A DNA stretch of 10,643 bases. It comes from Alphaproteobacteria bacterium. Lineage in GTDB: Bacteria > Pseudomonadota > Alphaproteobacteria > SP197. The position numbers were made by a program, and so were the translations under genes. Numbering within the stretch: position 1 is the stretch's first letter; every line of letters starts with the position of its first letter. The stretch covers positions 1 to 10,643 of the forward strand of contig JAJEBJ010000444.1 in the NCBI GenBank assembly GCA_022822575.1. The letters are read 5' to 3'. The notes beneath the pieces were generated by a model. It ran no database searches. It saw nothing but the letters and a program-made list of their open reading frames with translations, and had not been told where the DNA came from. Below are positions 1 through 6,092 of the stretch, piece after piece.

Positions 1-781
1 CCATGCGCTCGGCCTCGGGATAGACGCAGATTGGCCCCTTCCACCTCGAGCGCACGACGTCTAGAGCCGCGTCGGTTGCACTGATGGCCGAGTGGAAGAG
101 GCAGACCACGTCGCCGCCAAGCGCCATCACCTCGTCGAAACCCTCGGCGATGGTCTGGGGCGATGTGTAGCCGAGCCTGGGCGTCTCATCGCCCTTGTCC
201 TGCCTGACCATGAAACCGGGCCACACGGGCAGGCCAGTCGCCAGACAGGCCTCGACAACCCACTTGCGATGAATATTGCCGCCGGTCGATTCGGCGATCA
301 GGAAGTCGACCCCGGCCTCGGCCAGTATCTCGGCCTGCTGGTGGAGATTTGCCTGGGCCTGGGCCTCGGAGGTCTCGCTGCGGCGCGCTTCGTAATCTCC
401 CTCGCTGGCGACCCTCAGGCCGAAATTCGCCACGGAACCGGCAATCAGAACCGGACGGTCCCCCGCCGTCTTGTCGCGGGCGTCCTCGGCCAGCATGACG
501 GCGCGCAGGTTGAGTTCGACAACCTTGTCGCCGAGACCGATGGGTTCAAGGTTGTGGCGTGCCGATGCGTAGGTGTTGGTGGTGATAATGTCGACGCCGG
601 CAGCGATGTATTCTTCGTGCATGCGGCGCACGGTGAAGGGATGGGTCTCCAGCGCCGCTGCCGCCCAGGCCAGCCCGGACATGGGCACACCCATGCTCTG
701 GAGCCTGGTACCGATGGCGCCGTCGAGCAGGATGACCTCGCGCCGTGCCATGCGCCCTTCAAGATTCGCGTAAGCGCTCAC
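1..781 (-). CDS. Homocysteine S-methyltransferase family protein, partial (C-terminus beyond left edge)
   Basis: This is a TIM-barrel methyltransferase of the S-methyl_trans family (MmuM/BHMT/MetH N-terminal type), which moves a methyl group to homocysteine or a related thiol in the cytoplasm. 260 codons are visible. The family's N-terminal DGAIGT is at residues 20-25, and the strand motifs AGVDIITTNTY (near 61-71) and AGVDFLIAEST (near 156-166) follow. Cys227 in GGDVVCLFHS sits where the first zinc-ligand cysteine of the family lies, but the usual V-N-C context is V-V-C here. The paired C-terminal zinc cysteines would be off the window, so activity cannot be judged. The chosen start is GTG at 781, with GGGAGG five bases upstream. 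An ATG at 751 is also possible but has a poorer ribosome site and would leave only nine residues before DGAIGT. It is divergent from secB across 244 bp. No SAM- or SAH-type riboswitch was recognised in front of it. Family is firm; methyl donor and acceptor are unknown. Confidence 0.88.
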   Translation of the reverse strand, partial: MSAYANLEGRMARREVILLDGAIGTRLQSMGVPMSGLAWAAAALETHPFTVRRMHEEYIAAGVDIITTNTYASARHNLEPIGLGDKVVELNLRAVMLAEDARDKTAGDRPVLIAGSVANFGLRVASEGDYEARRSETSEAQAQANLHQQAEILAEAGVDFLIAESTGGNIHRKWVVEACLATGLPVWPGFMVRQDKGDETPRLGYTSPQTIAEGFDEVMALGGDVVCLFHSAISATDAALDVVRSRWKGPICVYPEAERM

Positions 782-1025
782 ACTGCCCTCCCAAGGTTGA
801 GTTCGGGCTCGAACACTACATCACCGGGACTTCCGGCTGAAAGTGTGTTTCACCAATTGCGGGCATCAATGCGGATACCCTGAAAGGAAGCGTGCGACCC
901 ACCGGGCAACGCCCCGCACCCCTTGGGATTGAAGTGCGTCACCCCCAACCCCGCACAACCCATGTCGCCCTCCAGCCGACAATCGGCTATGAACGGGCTC
1001 TTGCCTCAACGGGGAGCATCCATGC

Positions 1026-1508
1026 ATGGCTGAGGAAACCGCTGCCGCGGAACGAGTACAGGCCAAGCTTCGGCTGCACACGCAGTTCCTGCAGGATCTC
1101 TCTTTCGAGAGCCCGCGGGGTGCGGCGAGCGTTGCCGCGGCGGCTGACAACAAGCCCGAGGTCGAGGTCAACCTCAACATCGACTCGCGCCAGCTCCAGG
1201 AGGCGTTCTACGAGGTCGCGTTGAGGATCACGGTCAATGCGACAAAAGATGAGGAGCCCTGGTTCCTGGTCGAGCTCGACTACCGGGGTGTGTTCTCGAT
1301 GGCCGATGTCGATGACCAGGCGCGGGCGCCGATGCTCCTGATCGAGGGCCCGAGGATGCTCTTCCCCTTCGCCAGGCGAATAATTGCCGATGTCGTGCGC
1401 GATGGCGGATTCCCGCCGCTCCTCATGGAGCCGGTCGACTTCGTCGGACTCTTTCGCCAGCACGCCCTTGCCCGGCAGGAGCAGGCCAAGGAAACCGAGA
1501 ACGACTGA
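1026..1508 (+). CDS. secB: Protein-export chaperone SecB
   Basis: SecB is a cytoplasmic tetrameric chaperone. It holds preproteins unfolded and hands them to SecA for export through SecYEG. The 160 residues match the family's usual length (E. coli about 155). Hallmarks are the N-terminal FLQDLSFESP (21-30), the SecA-contacting acidic strand VELDYRGVF (82-90), and the long signature from EGPRMLFPFARR (107-118) through ADVVRDGGFPPL (121-132) to PVDFVGLFRQ (136-145). An acidic, Glu/Asn-rich tail ends the protein, as is normal for SecB. The ATG at 1026 has GGGGAG at 1011-1016, nine bases upstream. The gene converges on the isomerase gene with only 8 bp between stop codons, and it is divergent from the methyltransferase. 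I see no FxsA-like or dnaQ neighbour, which many alphaproteobacterial secB genes have. Identification is very secure. Confidence 0.98.
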   Translation: MAEETAAAERVQAKLRLHTQFLQDLSFESPRGAASVAAAADNKPEVEVNLNIDSRQLQEAFYEVALRITVNATKDEEPWFLVELDYRGVFSMADVDDQARAPMLLIEGPRMLFPFARRIIADVVRDGGFPPLLMEPVDFVGLFRQHALARQEQAKETEND

Positions 1509-1516
1509 CCCGCTCG

Positions 1517-2572
1517 TCAGGGCAGGCGGTCGCCGCGCACCGGAACGCCGAGATCACGCGCCAGGATCTCGTGCATGTGAACGGCGCCCTGGAGGCGGCC
1601 TTCATCCTCGCACACGAGGAAGGTGAAGCGGTTTTCTTCCATCAGCCGGAGGGCATCGAACATCAGCGCATCGCTTGCGATCGCCATGGGCGAGGCGGTC
1701 ATGATGGAGTCCGCGATAAGGGTGTCAAAACCGGAGCGGTCGGCCAGCGCCCGGCGGATGTCGCCATCGGAGATGACGCCGACCGAGCTGACCGGCGGCA
1801 GGGTGGCGGGGTCGGCCTCGCAGACCACGGCAAAGCCGCGGGCACCGGTCGTGATGACATCGAGAACCTCCCAGATCGAGGCACCGGGCTTCACCCAGGG
1901 CAGTGTGGAGGCTTCCAGCATGACGTCGCGCACCGTCATCAGGCCGCGGCCGAGAAGGCCTCCCGGATGAAGGCCACGGAACTGTTCTGGAGTGAACCCG
2001 CGAATGGTGAGGCTGGCGATCATCAGCGCATCGCAGAGCGACAGCGTGGTGGTCGAAGACGAGGTGGGCGCCAGGCGGTGCAGTCCGGCCTCGTCGGTGA
2101 CCCTGGTCTCGATCACCCAGTCGCTGTGCTCGGCGAGGAGACAGTCCCTGAAGGCCGTGATGGTGGCAATGCGCACACCGAAATCCTTCAGATAGGGGGT
2201 GAGGATGCGCAGCTCGTCGGTTGCGCCGGAGTGGGTGAGCAGCACGGCGAGAGTCGCGTCCCGCGCCTGTCCGAGATCGCCGTGAAGGGCTTCCTGGGGA
2301 TGGATGAAGGCGGCGCGATGGCCGGTCGACACCAGGCTGGCGACGAATTTCGTGCCGATATGACCGGATTTCCCGACACCGAGCACCACCGTGCGACTCT
2401 CGGCCGCGCCGAGCGCCTCGGCGGTGGCAAGGAAGTCGGGCCCCATGGCGCCTGCCGCCGCGTCGAGACACGAGGCCGCTTCGCTCAGAACCTCGCGCGC
2501 CGCATCAAGCGGCGTGGTGAGGGAGGCGGGGTCCAAGGTGTGCCTGGAGATGTTGTCCATGACCGCAACCAC
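1517..2572 (-). CDS. kdsD: KpsF/GutQ-family D-arabinose-5-phosphate isomerase (SIS + 2 CBS)
   Basis: This family interconverts D-ribulose 5-phosphate and D-arabinose 5-phosphate, the first step toward Kdo for lipopolysaccharide or capsule. In order: an SIS domain (about 55-195) with GVGKSGHIG (65-73) and HPQEALHGDLG (91-101), a linker with HPGGLLGR (202-209), then two CBS repeats (about 213-275 and 285-345). By alignment to E. coli KdsD from memory, the four catalytic residues Lys59, Glu111, Glu152 and His193 are all kept, as Lys68, Glu120, Glu161 and His202. The loop after Glu161 is unusual: EAGLHRLAPT replaces the common EACPLGLAPT, and SGATDE replaces SGExxE. The listed start is GTG at 2572. 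An ATG at 2560 is equally possible: GGGAG lies too close to the GTG and about 13 bases from the ATG. Length suits KdsD (328 in E. coli). The gene stands alone, without other Kdo genes nearby, so a GutQ/KpsF-like paralogue is possible. Confidence 0.92.
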   Translation of the reverse strand: MVAVMDNISRHTLDPASLTTPLDAAREVLSEAASCLDAAAGAMGPDFLATAEALGAAESRTVVLGVGKSGHIGTKFVASLVSTGHRAAFIHPQEALHGDLGQARDATLAVLLTHSGATDELRILTPYLKDFGVRIATITAFRDCLLAEHSDWVIETRVTDEAGLHRLAPTSSSTTTLSLCDALMIASLTIRGFTPEQFRGLHPGGLLGRGLMTVRDVMLEASTLPWVKPGASIWEVLDVITTGARGFAVVCEADPATLPPVSSVGVISDGDIRRALADRSGFDTLIADSIMTASPMAIASDALMFDALRLMEENRFTFLVCEDEGRLQGAVHMHEILARDLGVPVRGDRLP

Positions 2573-2598
2573 ACTCCCGGGAACCTTGTGAAGGCAAC

Positions 2599-2627
2599 AG
2601 TATAGACGCCGCGAAATCGCGGGCCAA
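2599..2627 (-). promoter_or_regulatory. Candidate sigma-70-type promoter of the isomerase gene
   Basis: Read on the minus strand, TTGGCC (2622-2627) and TATACT (2599-2604) are separated by exactly 17 bp, about 30 bp before the GTG at 2572. They match the -35 and -10 consensus at 4 of 6 and 5 of 6 positions. The spacer holds an inverted repeat with arms CCGCG/CGCGG around AAAT (2609-2622), which could be an operator or chance in GC-rich DNA. Confidence 0.5.
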
Positions 2628-2718
2628 TCGAGCGGCGCGAGCCCAACGCCCGAGCCATGGAGCGCGGCGTCCGACGCGCCTATAGTGGGGCCAGGTTCGC
2701 GATGATGAGGGATGCGTC

Positions 2719-3633
2719 ATGGCAGACTACGTCGCCACATTCTCCTACCAGGCAGCGGTATCCCATGCGCCGCAGTTTGCTCCCCGCACATACCGTCACT
2801 TCACCGTGACGCCGGCCACCGGCGCGATCGGTGCGGTGGTCGAGGGCATCGATCTGGCGAAGGCTTGCGACGAGGCGATCGGTGAACTCGAACAGGCGCT
2901 CATCGATCACATCGCGCTGATGATTCGCGACCAGGATCTCGAACCATCGGACCAGGTAGCTCTGGCGCGGCGTCTCGGAACGCCGTTTCCGTGGCCCTAC
3001 GCGAAGAAGATGGAGGGCTATCCGGAGATCACCGAACTCATCCAGGCGCCTCAAGACAAGTATGCCTTCGGCGGCAGCTGGCATTCGGATTCATGCAACT
3101 TCGAGCGTCCGCCGAAGTACACGATGGCCTACGCCATCGCCTGCCCGCCGGTCGGAGGGGACACGGCCTTCTCCAACCAGTACCTCGCCTGGGAAACGCT
3201 CGACGAAGCCCTGAAGACCGAACTCGCTTGCGTCCGCTGCGTCAATTCCTCGGCGCTGGGGTACGGCACCAGCGCGATCGACGAGGAAGTGACCGGCAAC
3301 ACGGCGACGCCCATTTTCTATTCCGAAGACCAGTTCAACGAGGTCCTGCACCCGATCTCCCGCACGCACCCTGTCACGGGCCGCAGGGCGCTCTACACCA
3401 ATGACGCCTTCACCGCCCGCTTCGAGGGAAGGACGCAACAGGAGAGCCTTCCGTTGCTGCGCCGTCTCTGGAGGCACTCCATCACCCCCGAATTCACCTG
3501 CCGTCTCGGCTGGAAGCCGAGGTCCTTGGCGATCTGGGACAACCGCTGCTGCCTCCACTACGCCCACAGCGACTATCCCGGCCACCGCCGCCACCTCAGA
3601 CGCATCGTCATCGAAGGCGAGAGGCCCTATTAG
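2719..3633 (+). CDS. TauD/TfdA-family Fe(II)/2-oxoglutarate-dependent dioxygenase
   Basis: Enzymes of this family couple oxidative decarboxylation of 2-oxoglutarate to hydroxylation of a small substrate such as taurine, alkyl sulfates or phenoxyacids, in the cytoplasm. The 304 residues form one jelly-roll domain. The iron triad is visible: His122 and Asp124 in GSWHSDSCNFERPP, and His280 in WDNRCCLHYAHSDYPGH. Arg291 and Arg295 line up with TauD Arg266 and Arg270, the latter binding the 2-oxoglutarate carboxylate. The strand after WHSD (KYTMAYAIACPPVGGDTAF, 133-151) is also typical. The ATG at 2719 has GAGGGA at 2707-2712, six bases upstream. It is slightly longer than TauD (283), mostly from an N-terminal extension of about 25 residues. 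No sulfonate or sulfate transporter, sulfatase or regulator sits nearby, so the substrate is unknown and no gene symbol is given. It is divergent from the isomerase (146 bp) and convergent with hipA (16 bp gap). Confidence 0.95.
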   Translation: MADYVATFSYQAAVSHAPQFAPRTYRHFTVTPATGAIGAVVEGIDLAKACDEAIGELEQALIDHIALMIRDQDLEPSDQVALARRLGTPFPWPYAKKMEGYPEITELIQAPQDKYAFGGSWHSDSCNFERPPKYTMAYAIACPPVGGDTAFSNQYLAWETLDEALKTELACVRCVNSSALGYGTSAIDEEVTGNTATPIFYSEDQFNEVLHPISRTHPVTGRRALYTNDAFTARFEGRTQQESLPLLRRLWRHSITPEFTCRLGWKPRSLAIWDNRCCLHYAHSDYPGHRRHLRRIVIEGERPY

Positions 3634-3649
3634 AAATCTGGCACGTGGG

Positions 3650-4924
3650 TCACGTACCCCGAGCAATGTTCGTGTAGAACAACCCTTCATAGAGGAAGGC
3701 CGATGCGACCGTCGCGCAGTCGCGCTCGCTCGCTCCCGCTCGCTTCATCGCGGCACGCCACCGGTCCCGTACGGTACTCACGATCCGTTCGAACACTGCC
3801 TCGGCCTCGGCCCGATCTAGCAGGAACCGTCCATGACTGCTCAGCAGGTTGGTCCTGTTCGCGTAGCGCCCGAAGCGCCCGCAGGTCATCGCGAGATCCC
3901 GCCGCTCCAGCGCCACCAATGGCGAAGGCGTCAGATCGTAAGCCGGGCTCAGGCCCCACCGGCGCCCCATGGCGATCAACGCATGATTGCGGGGGTGGTC
4001 GTCCGTGTTGGAGACCGCCGCGCTGAAGCACATCCGGGCGAACAGTTCGCGCAGATCGTCTTCGGGCCTCGCGCTTGCGCGGCGGATCTCGTCGGCGAGC
4101 AGGAGATAGGACCAGTCCCGGTAATCTTCGAGATTGTCGCCGATTTGCATCAACGTCATGGCGCTCACCATCCGGTGCCGGCGATAGCCTGCCTCCATGC
4201 GATCGCGGTCGAACCGGCGCACCAGCAAGACGTCGCCTCCACCGACGGTTGCGACACGGCTGTGCGCGACATCCAGGCCGCAGGCCCGTGCAAGTTCGAG
4301 CATGCCATGCTCGATGCGCGGATGGTTCCAGCGGTCGTCATGGCGGCCGAACTTGGCGATCCAAAGATTGTCATCGTCCTCCACCACAGCCTTGGGACGG
4401 GCGCCGCCCACCGAGGTGCCGAGCAGCAGCAGTTCCTCGGCGCGAACCCTGGCAGATCCCCCTTGGGCCGGATCCTGCTCGAAGATCGCATCGGCCGCGT
4501 GCTGGAGTCTTGCGAGGTCCAGCGTTCGATTGAACCGGCGGCGCGGCTCGGGAGGTGCGGCATCGAGCCCGAAGCCCAGAGCACCGGCGCGATCGTCCGG
4601 CCCCTGCATCAGATAGTCGAACTCGGCGAGATCCTCCAAGCCGGCGTTGCGCTCGATTATGCGCCGTCCCCAGTAATCCGGCATCGAATCCCGGATGGCG
4701 CCGAAGCACCCGTCCATGCGGGCCGTCTCGTAGATGCTCCCGGAGAGACGCAGTTCGACCGGATCGAGCTCGACCGCATCGGCCCGCGCCCGGTAGGTCC
4801 GGCCGTACACGAACCGGCCGACCCCACCGGCTCCATCGTCCGTCCACCGGAACCGGCCGGCGGTCACGAACTCCGTCGTGTCCGGCAGCACGATGTAGAC
4901 GTAGCACTCGCGCTCAGAAGTCAT
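3650..4924 (-). CDS. hipA: HipA-type Ser/Thr kinase toxin
   Basis: HipA toxins are kinases; E. coli HipA phosphorylates glutamyl-tRNA synthetase, stopping translation and promoting persistence, until held by HipB. Counting from the upstream in-frame GTG at 4927, the protein has 425 residues, a normal length. Visible parts are the N-terminal subdomain (about 1-125), the glycine-rich loop GTSVGGARPKA (170-180), whose Ser172 matches the autophosphorylated Ser150 of E. coli HipA, and the ATP-binding lysine in IAKF (190-193). The catalytic loop SNTDDHPRNH (306-315) has Asp309 as the likely base, and the metal-binding segment is AYDL (329-332). Every key kinase residue is present, so it should be active. 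The listed start is the ATG at 4924; GTG at 4927 is the alternative. It overlaps the end of hipB by 11-14 bp without a strong ribosome site, which suggests translational coupling. The target substrate is not known. Confidence 0.94.
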   Translation of the reverse strand: MTSERECYVYIVLPDTTEFVTAGRFRWTDDGAGGVGRFVYGRTYRARADAVELDPVELRLSGSIYETARMDGCFGAIRDSMPDYWGRRIIERNAGLEDLAEFDYLMQGPDDRAGALGFGLDAAPPEPRRRFNRTLDLARLQHAADAIFEQDPAQGGSARVRAEELLLLGTSVGGARPKAVVEDDDNLWIAKFGRHDDRWNHPRIEHGMLELARACGLDVAHSRVATVGGGDVLLVRRFDRDRMEAGYRRHRMVSAMTLMQIGDNLEDYRDWSYLLLADEIRRASARPEDDLRELFARMCFSAAVSNTDDHPRNHALIAMGRRWGLSPAYDLTPSPLVALERRDLAMTCGRFGRYANRTNLLSSHGRFLLDRAEAEAVFERIVSTVRDRWRAAMKRAGASERDCATVASAFLYEGLFYTNIARGT

Positions 4925-5255
4925 CACTCATCGTCCGGCGGCGGCCTGCCCTCCTTGGGCCACGTGCGCGCTCCAGGGTCTTGCCTTCGTCATCGCGATC
5001 GGGATCCGCTACTTCGTGCATGTGACCGAGGAGGCCCAGCACCCACAGCGCGCCCAGATACGCCGCAACACCGGTCGTCGGTTTGCCTTTTTCGATGTCG
5101 GCGACCACGAACCGGGAGACACCCAGGCGTTCTGCCAGCTCGACCTGCGAGAGCTTGCGGCGCAGTCGGGCCGTTCGAATGTTCCGGCCCAACCGCTCCA
5201 GCGACTCCTCAACGGCGGCCGGAGGAGATCCACCGATCTTCGTAGGTCTGGGCAT
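4914..5255 (-). CDS. hipB: HipB-type XRE-family antitoxin/autorepressor
   Basis: This is a small DNA-binding antitoxin that should neutralise the adjacent HipA kinase and repress its own operon. In its 113 residues, an XRE helix-turn-helix spans about 22-75 (RNIRTARLRRKLSQVELAER, then LGVSRFVVADIEKG). A basic and acidic C-terminal tail (ADPDRDDEGKTLERARGPRR, ending MSDDF) resembles other HipA-partner antitoxins. An in-frame TTG at 5273 would give 119 residues. The ATG at 5255 is preferred because AGGA lies seven bases upstream of it and the extra six codons run through the ribosome site and operator region. The gene is first in the operon and overlaps hipA by a few codons. The promoter in front is AT-rich and carries an inverted repeat that this protein probably binds. 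The pairing with an intact HipA makes the role fairly secure. Confidence 0.92.
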   Translation of the reverse strand: MPRPTKIGGSPPAAVEESLERLGRNIRTARLRRKLSQVELAERLGVSRFVVADIEKGKPTTGVAAYLGALWVLGLLGHMHEVADPDRDDEGKTLERARGPRRAGRRRTMSDDF

Positions 5256-5304
5256 GTATATTTCCTGCAGCAAAAATGCACATAATGATGGCTATAATAT
5301 ACAT
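5254..5304. promoter_or_regulatory. Candidate HipB operator pair (9-bp inverted repeat)
   Basis: ATGTATATT at 5254-5262 and AATATACAT at 5296-5304 are perfect reverse complements. Their centres are 42 bp apart, about four helical turns. The upstream half-site overlaps the proposed -10 box. The downstream one overlaps the hipB start codon and the spacer after its ribosome site. Binding by HipB at both would block transcription and perhaps translation; E. coli HipB likewise binds several sites in its promoter. Binding is inferred, the repeat is seen. Confidence 0.5.
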
Positions 5305-5323
5305 TTTCGTGCGCGAGATGCAA
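5294..5323 (-). promoter_or_regulatory. Candidate hipBA promoter
   Basis: On the minus strand TTGCAT (5318-5323) and TATTAT (5294-5299) are 18 bp apart. The -10 fits well (5 of 6) and the -35 weakly (3 of 6). An overlapping TATATT is an alternative -10 with a 16-bp spacer. It is the most AT-rich stretch in the centre of the window and lies about 40 bp upstream of the hipB ATG. Confidence 0.5.
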
Positions 5324-5457
5324 GGAGTAAGGAGACGTGCCGGGTACTGGCAGTCGGGATGAACCCCTGGCAAGGTCAGGGAATGTCAGAGATCCACGCC
5401 AAAGTCCGTAGCACCCGTTGACGGGCGCCGTCGCTATCGTTGATCAGAGGCAGCGCG

Positions 5458-5700
5458 TCAGGGGAGGACATGATTTGCCGCTCCCGAAACCCGGACACCC
5501 GGCGGACGGGAGTGGATGGCAACGATGGCGATGTCGCCTGGAAGCGTGGTCCCGTCTCTCACCCACCAGGTGTCGGTGCCGTCCGTGATGCCGGCACGCA
5601 GGTCGCCCAGCGACCGCTGTCCGAAGCGTGCCGGACTCATCTCGTGGCGACGAAGGCACGTCTCAACGGTCCAGTAGAATGCTTGGTCGAACTTGATCAT
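5458..5700 (-). CDS. Hypothetical small protein, possibly a remnant
   Basis: This 80-residue ORF starts at ATG 5700 (an upstream TTG at 5736 would extend it by 12). I do not firmly recognise it. The first half (FYWTVETCLRRHEMSPARFG) resembles a short alphaproteobacterial protein type in which 'MSPTRFG...LGDP.FV.DLR.GR' is followed by a helix. Here the sequence reads SLGDLRAGIT, as if about five residues were missing, and then continues with an unrelated-looking tail (TDTWWVRDGTTLPGDIAIVA). About three quarters of codons end in G or C, which favours coding. No good ribosome site precedes the ATG. It lies upstream of hipBA on the same strand, about 160 bp before the hipBA promoter. It could be a real gene, a decayed one, or chance. 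Confidence 0.4.
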   Translation of the reverse strand: MIKFDQAFYWTVETCLRRHEMSPARFGQRSLGDLRAGITDGTDTWWVRDGTTLPGDIAIVAIHSRPPGVRVSGAANHVLP

Positions 5701-6092
5701 GGCGGAACATATGAAAAACACTTCGTTCCGGCACAACCGTTCTTCGCTATCGCATTTCCTTCACCAACTGTTCCCGGCGATCGTCAGAACCTGTGCCCGA
5801 AGAGGCCAGCGCAGGGATTGTCACGCCGAACCAATGCGTTGTCGCGCAACCGAGCGTCGGTCGCCTTTCGCTCGGATCACAGGTAGCGGCGAGACCACGT
5901 GACTCAGCCATCTTCATGCCGCGCTCACCCTCAGAGGGGATCGCGGATGCCTGCCCTCCGATGAAACCCCGTCGTCTCGTGTCCGTCTTCCCGGTCAAGA
6001 ACCCGCTTCGGAGACGAAGGAGATTGCGTGGCTGAGGACACGATCCTGCCGCCCCGAATTGCGTGCTTCAGGATCAGCGTCCGGATTCTTGC
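5701..6092. other. Interval without a convincing gene
   Basis: Open frames exist on both strands here, but none has a good start site, consistent codon bias or a recognisable protein. The stretch lies between the small ORF and the 3' end of the lipoprotein gene. A short inverted repeat, TCTTGC/GCAAGA (6087-6092 and 6107-6112), overlaps the lipoprotein stop codon; it has no T-run and is not a convincing terminator. Confidence 0.5.

Noticed and set aside
92..883. 263-residue plus-strand open frame opposite the methyltransferase
   Set aside because: It is antisense to a frame with the DGAIGT and GVD motifs, and the product matches nothing.
782..1025. SAM- or SAH-type riboswitch before the methyltransferase
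   Set aside because: No conserved core of either class was recognised on the minus strand; a covariance-model search (Infernal with Rfam) would settle it.
2681..2686. TATAGT as a -10 box for the dioxygenase gene
   Set aside because: No acceptable -35 lies 16-18 bp upstream, so it was not called as a promoter.
3634..3649. Terminator between the converging dioxygenase and hipA genes
   Set aside because: Only 16 bp separate the stops. GGGT/ACCC nearby makes a four-base stem at most, with no T-run.
3833..5245. 470-residue plus-strand open frame across hipA and hipB
   Set aside because: It is antisense to two clearly recognisable genes, with no domain of its own.
5414..5425. CCCGT-TG-ACGGG palindrome in the gap upstream of hipBA
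   Set aside because: The arms are short and common in GC-rich DNA, there is no T-run and no nearby start; it is neither a terminator nor a supported operator.
5747..5998. 83-residue minus-strand open frame
   Set aside because: It begins with TTG without a ribosome site, has poor codon bias and no recognisable motif.
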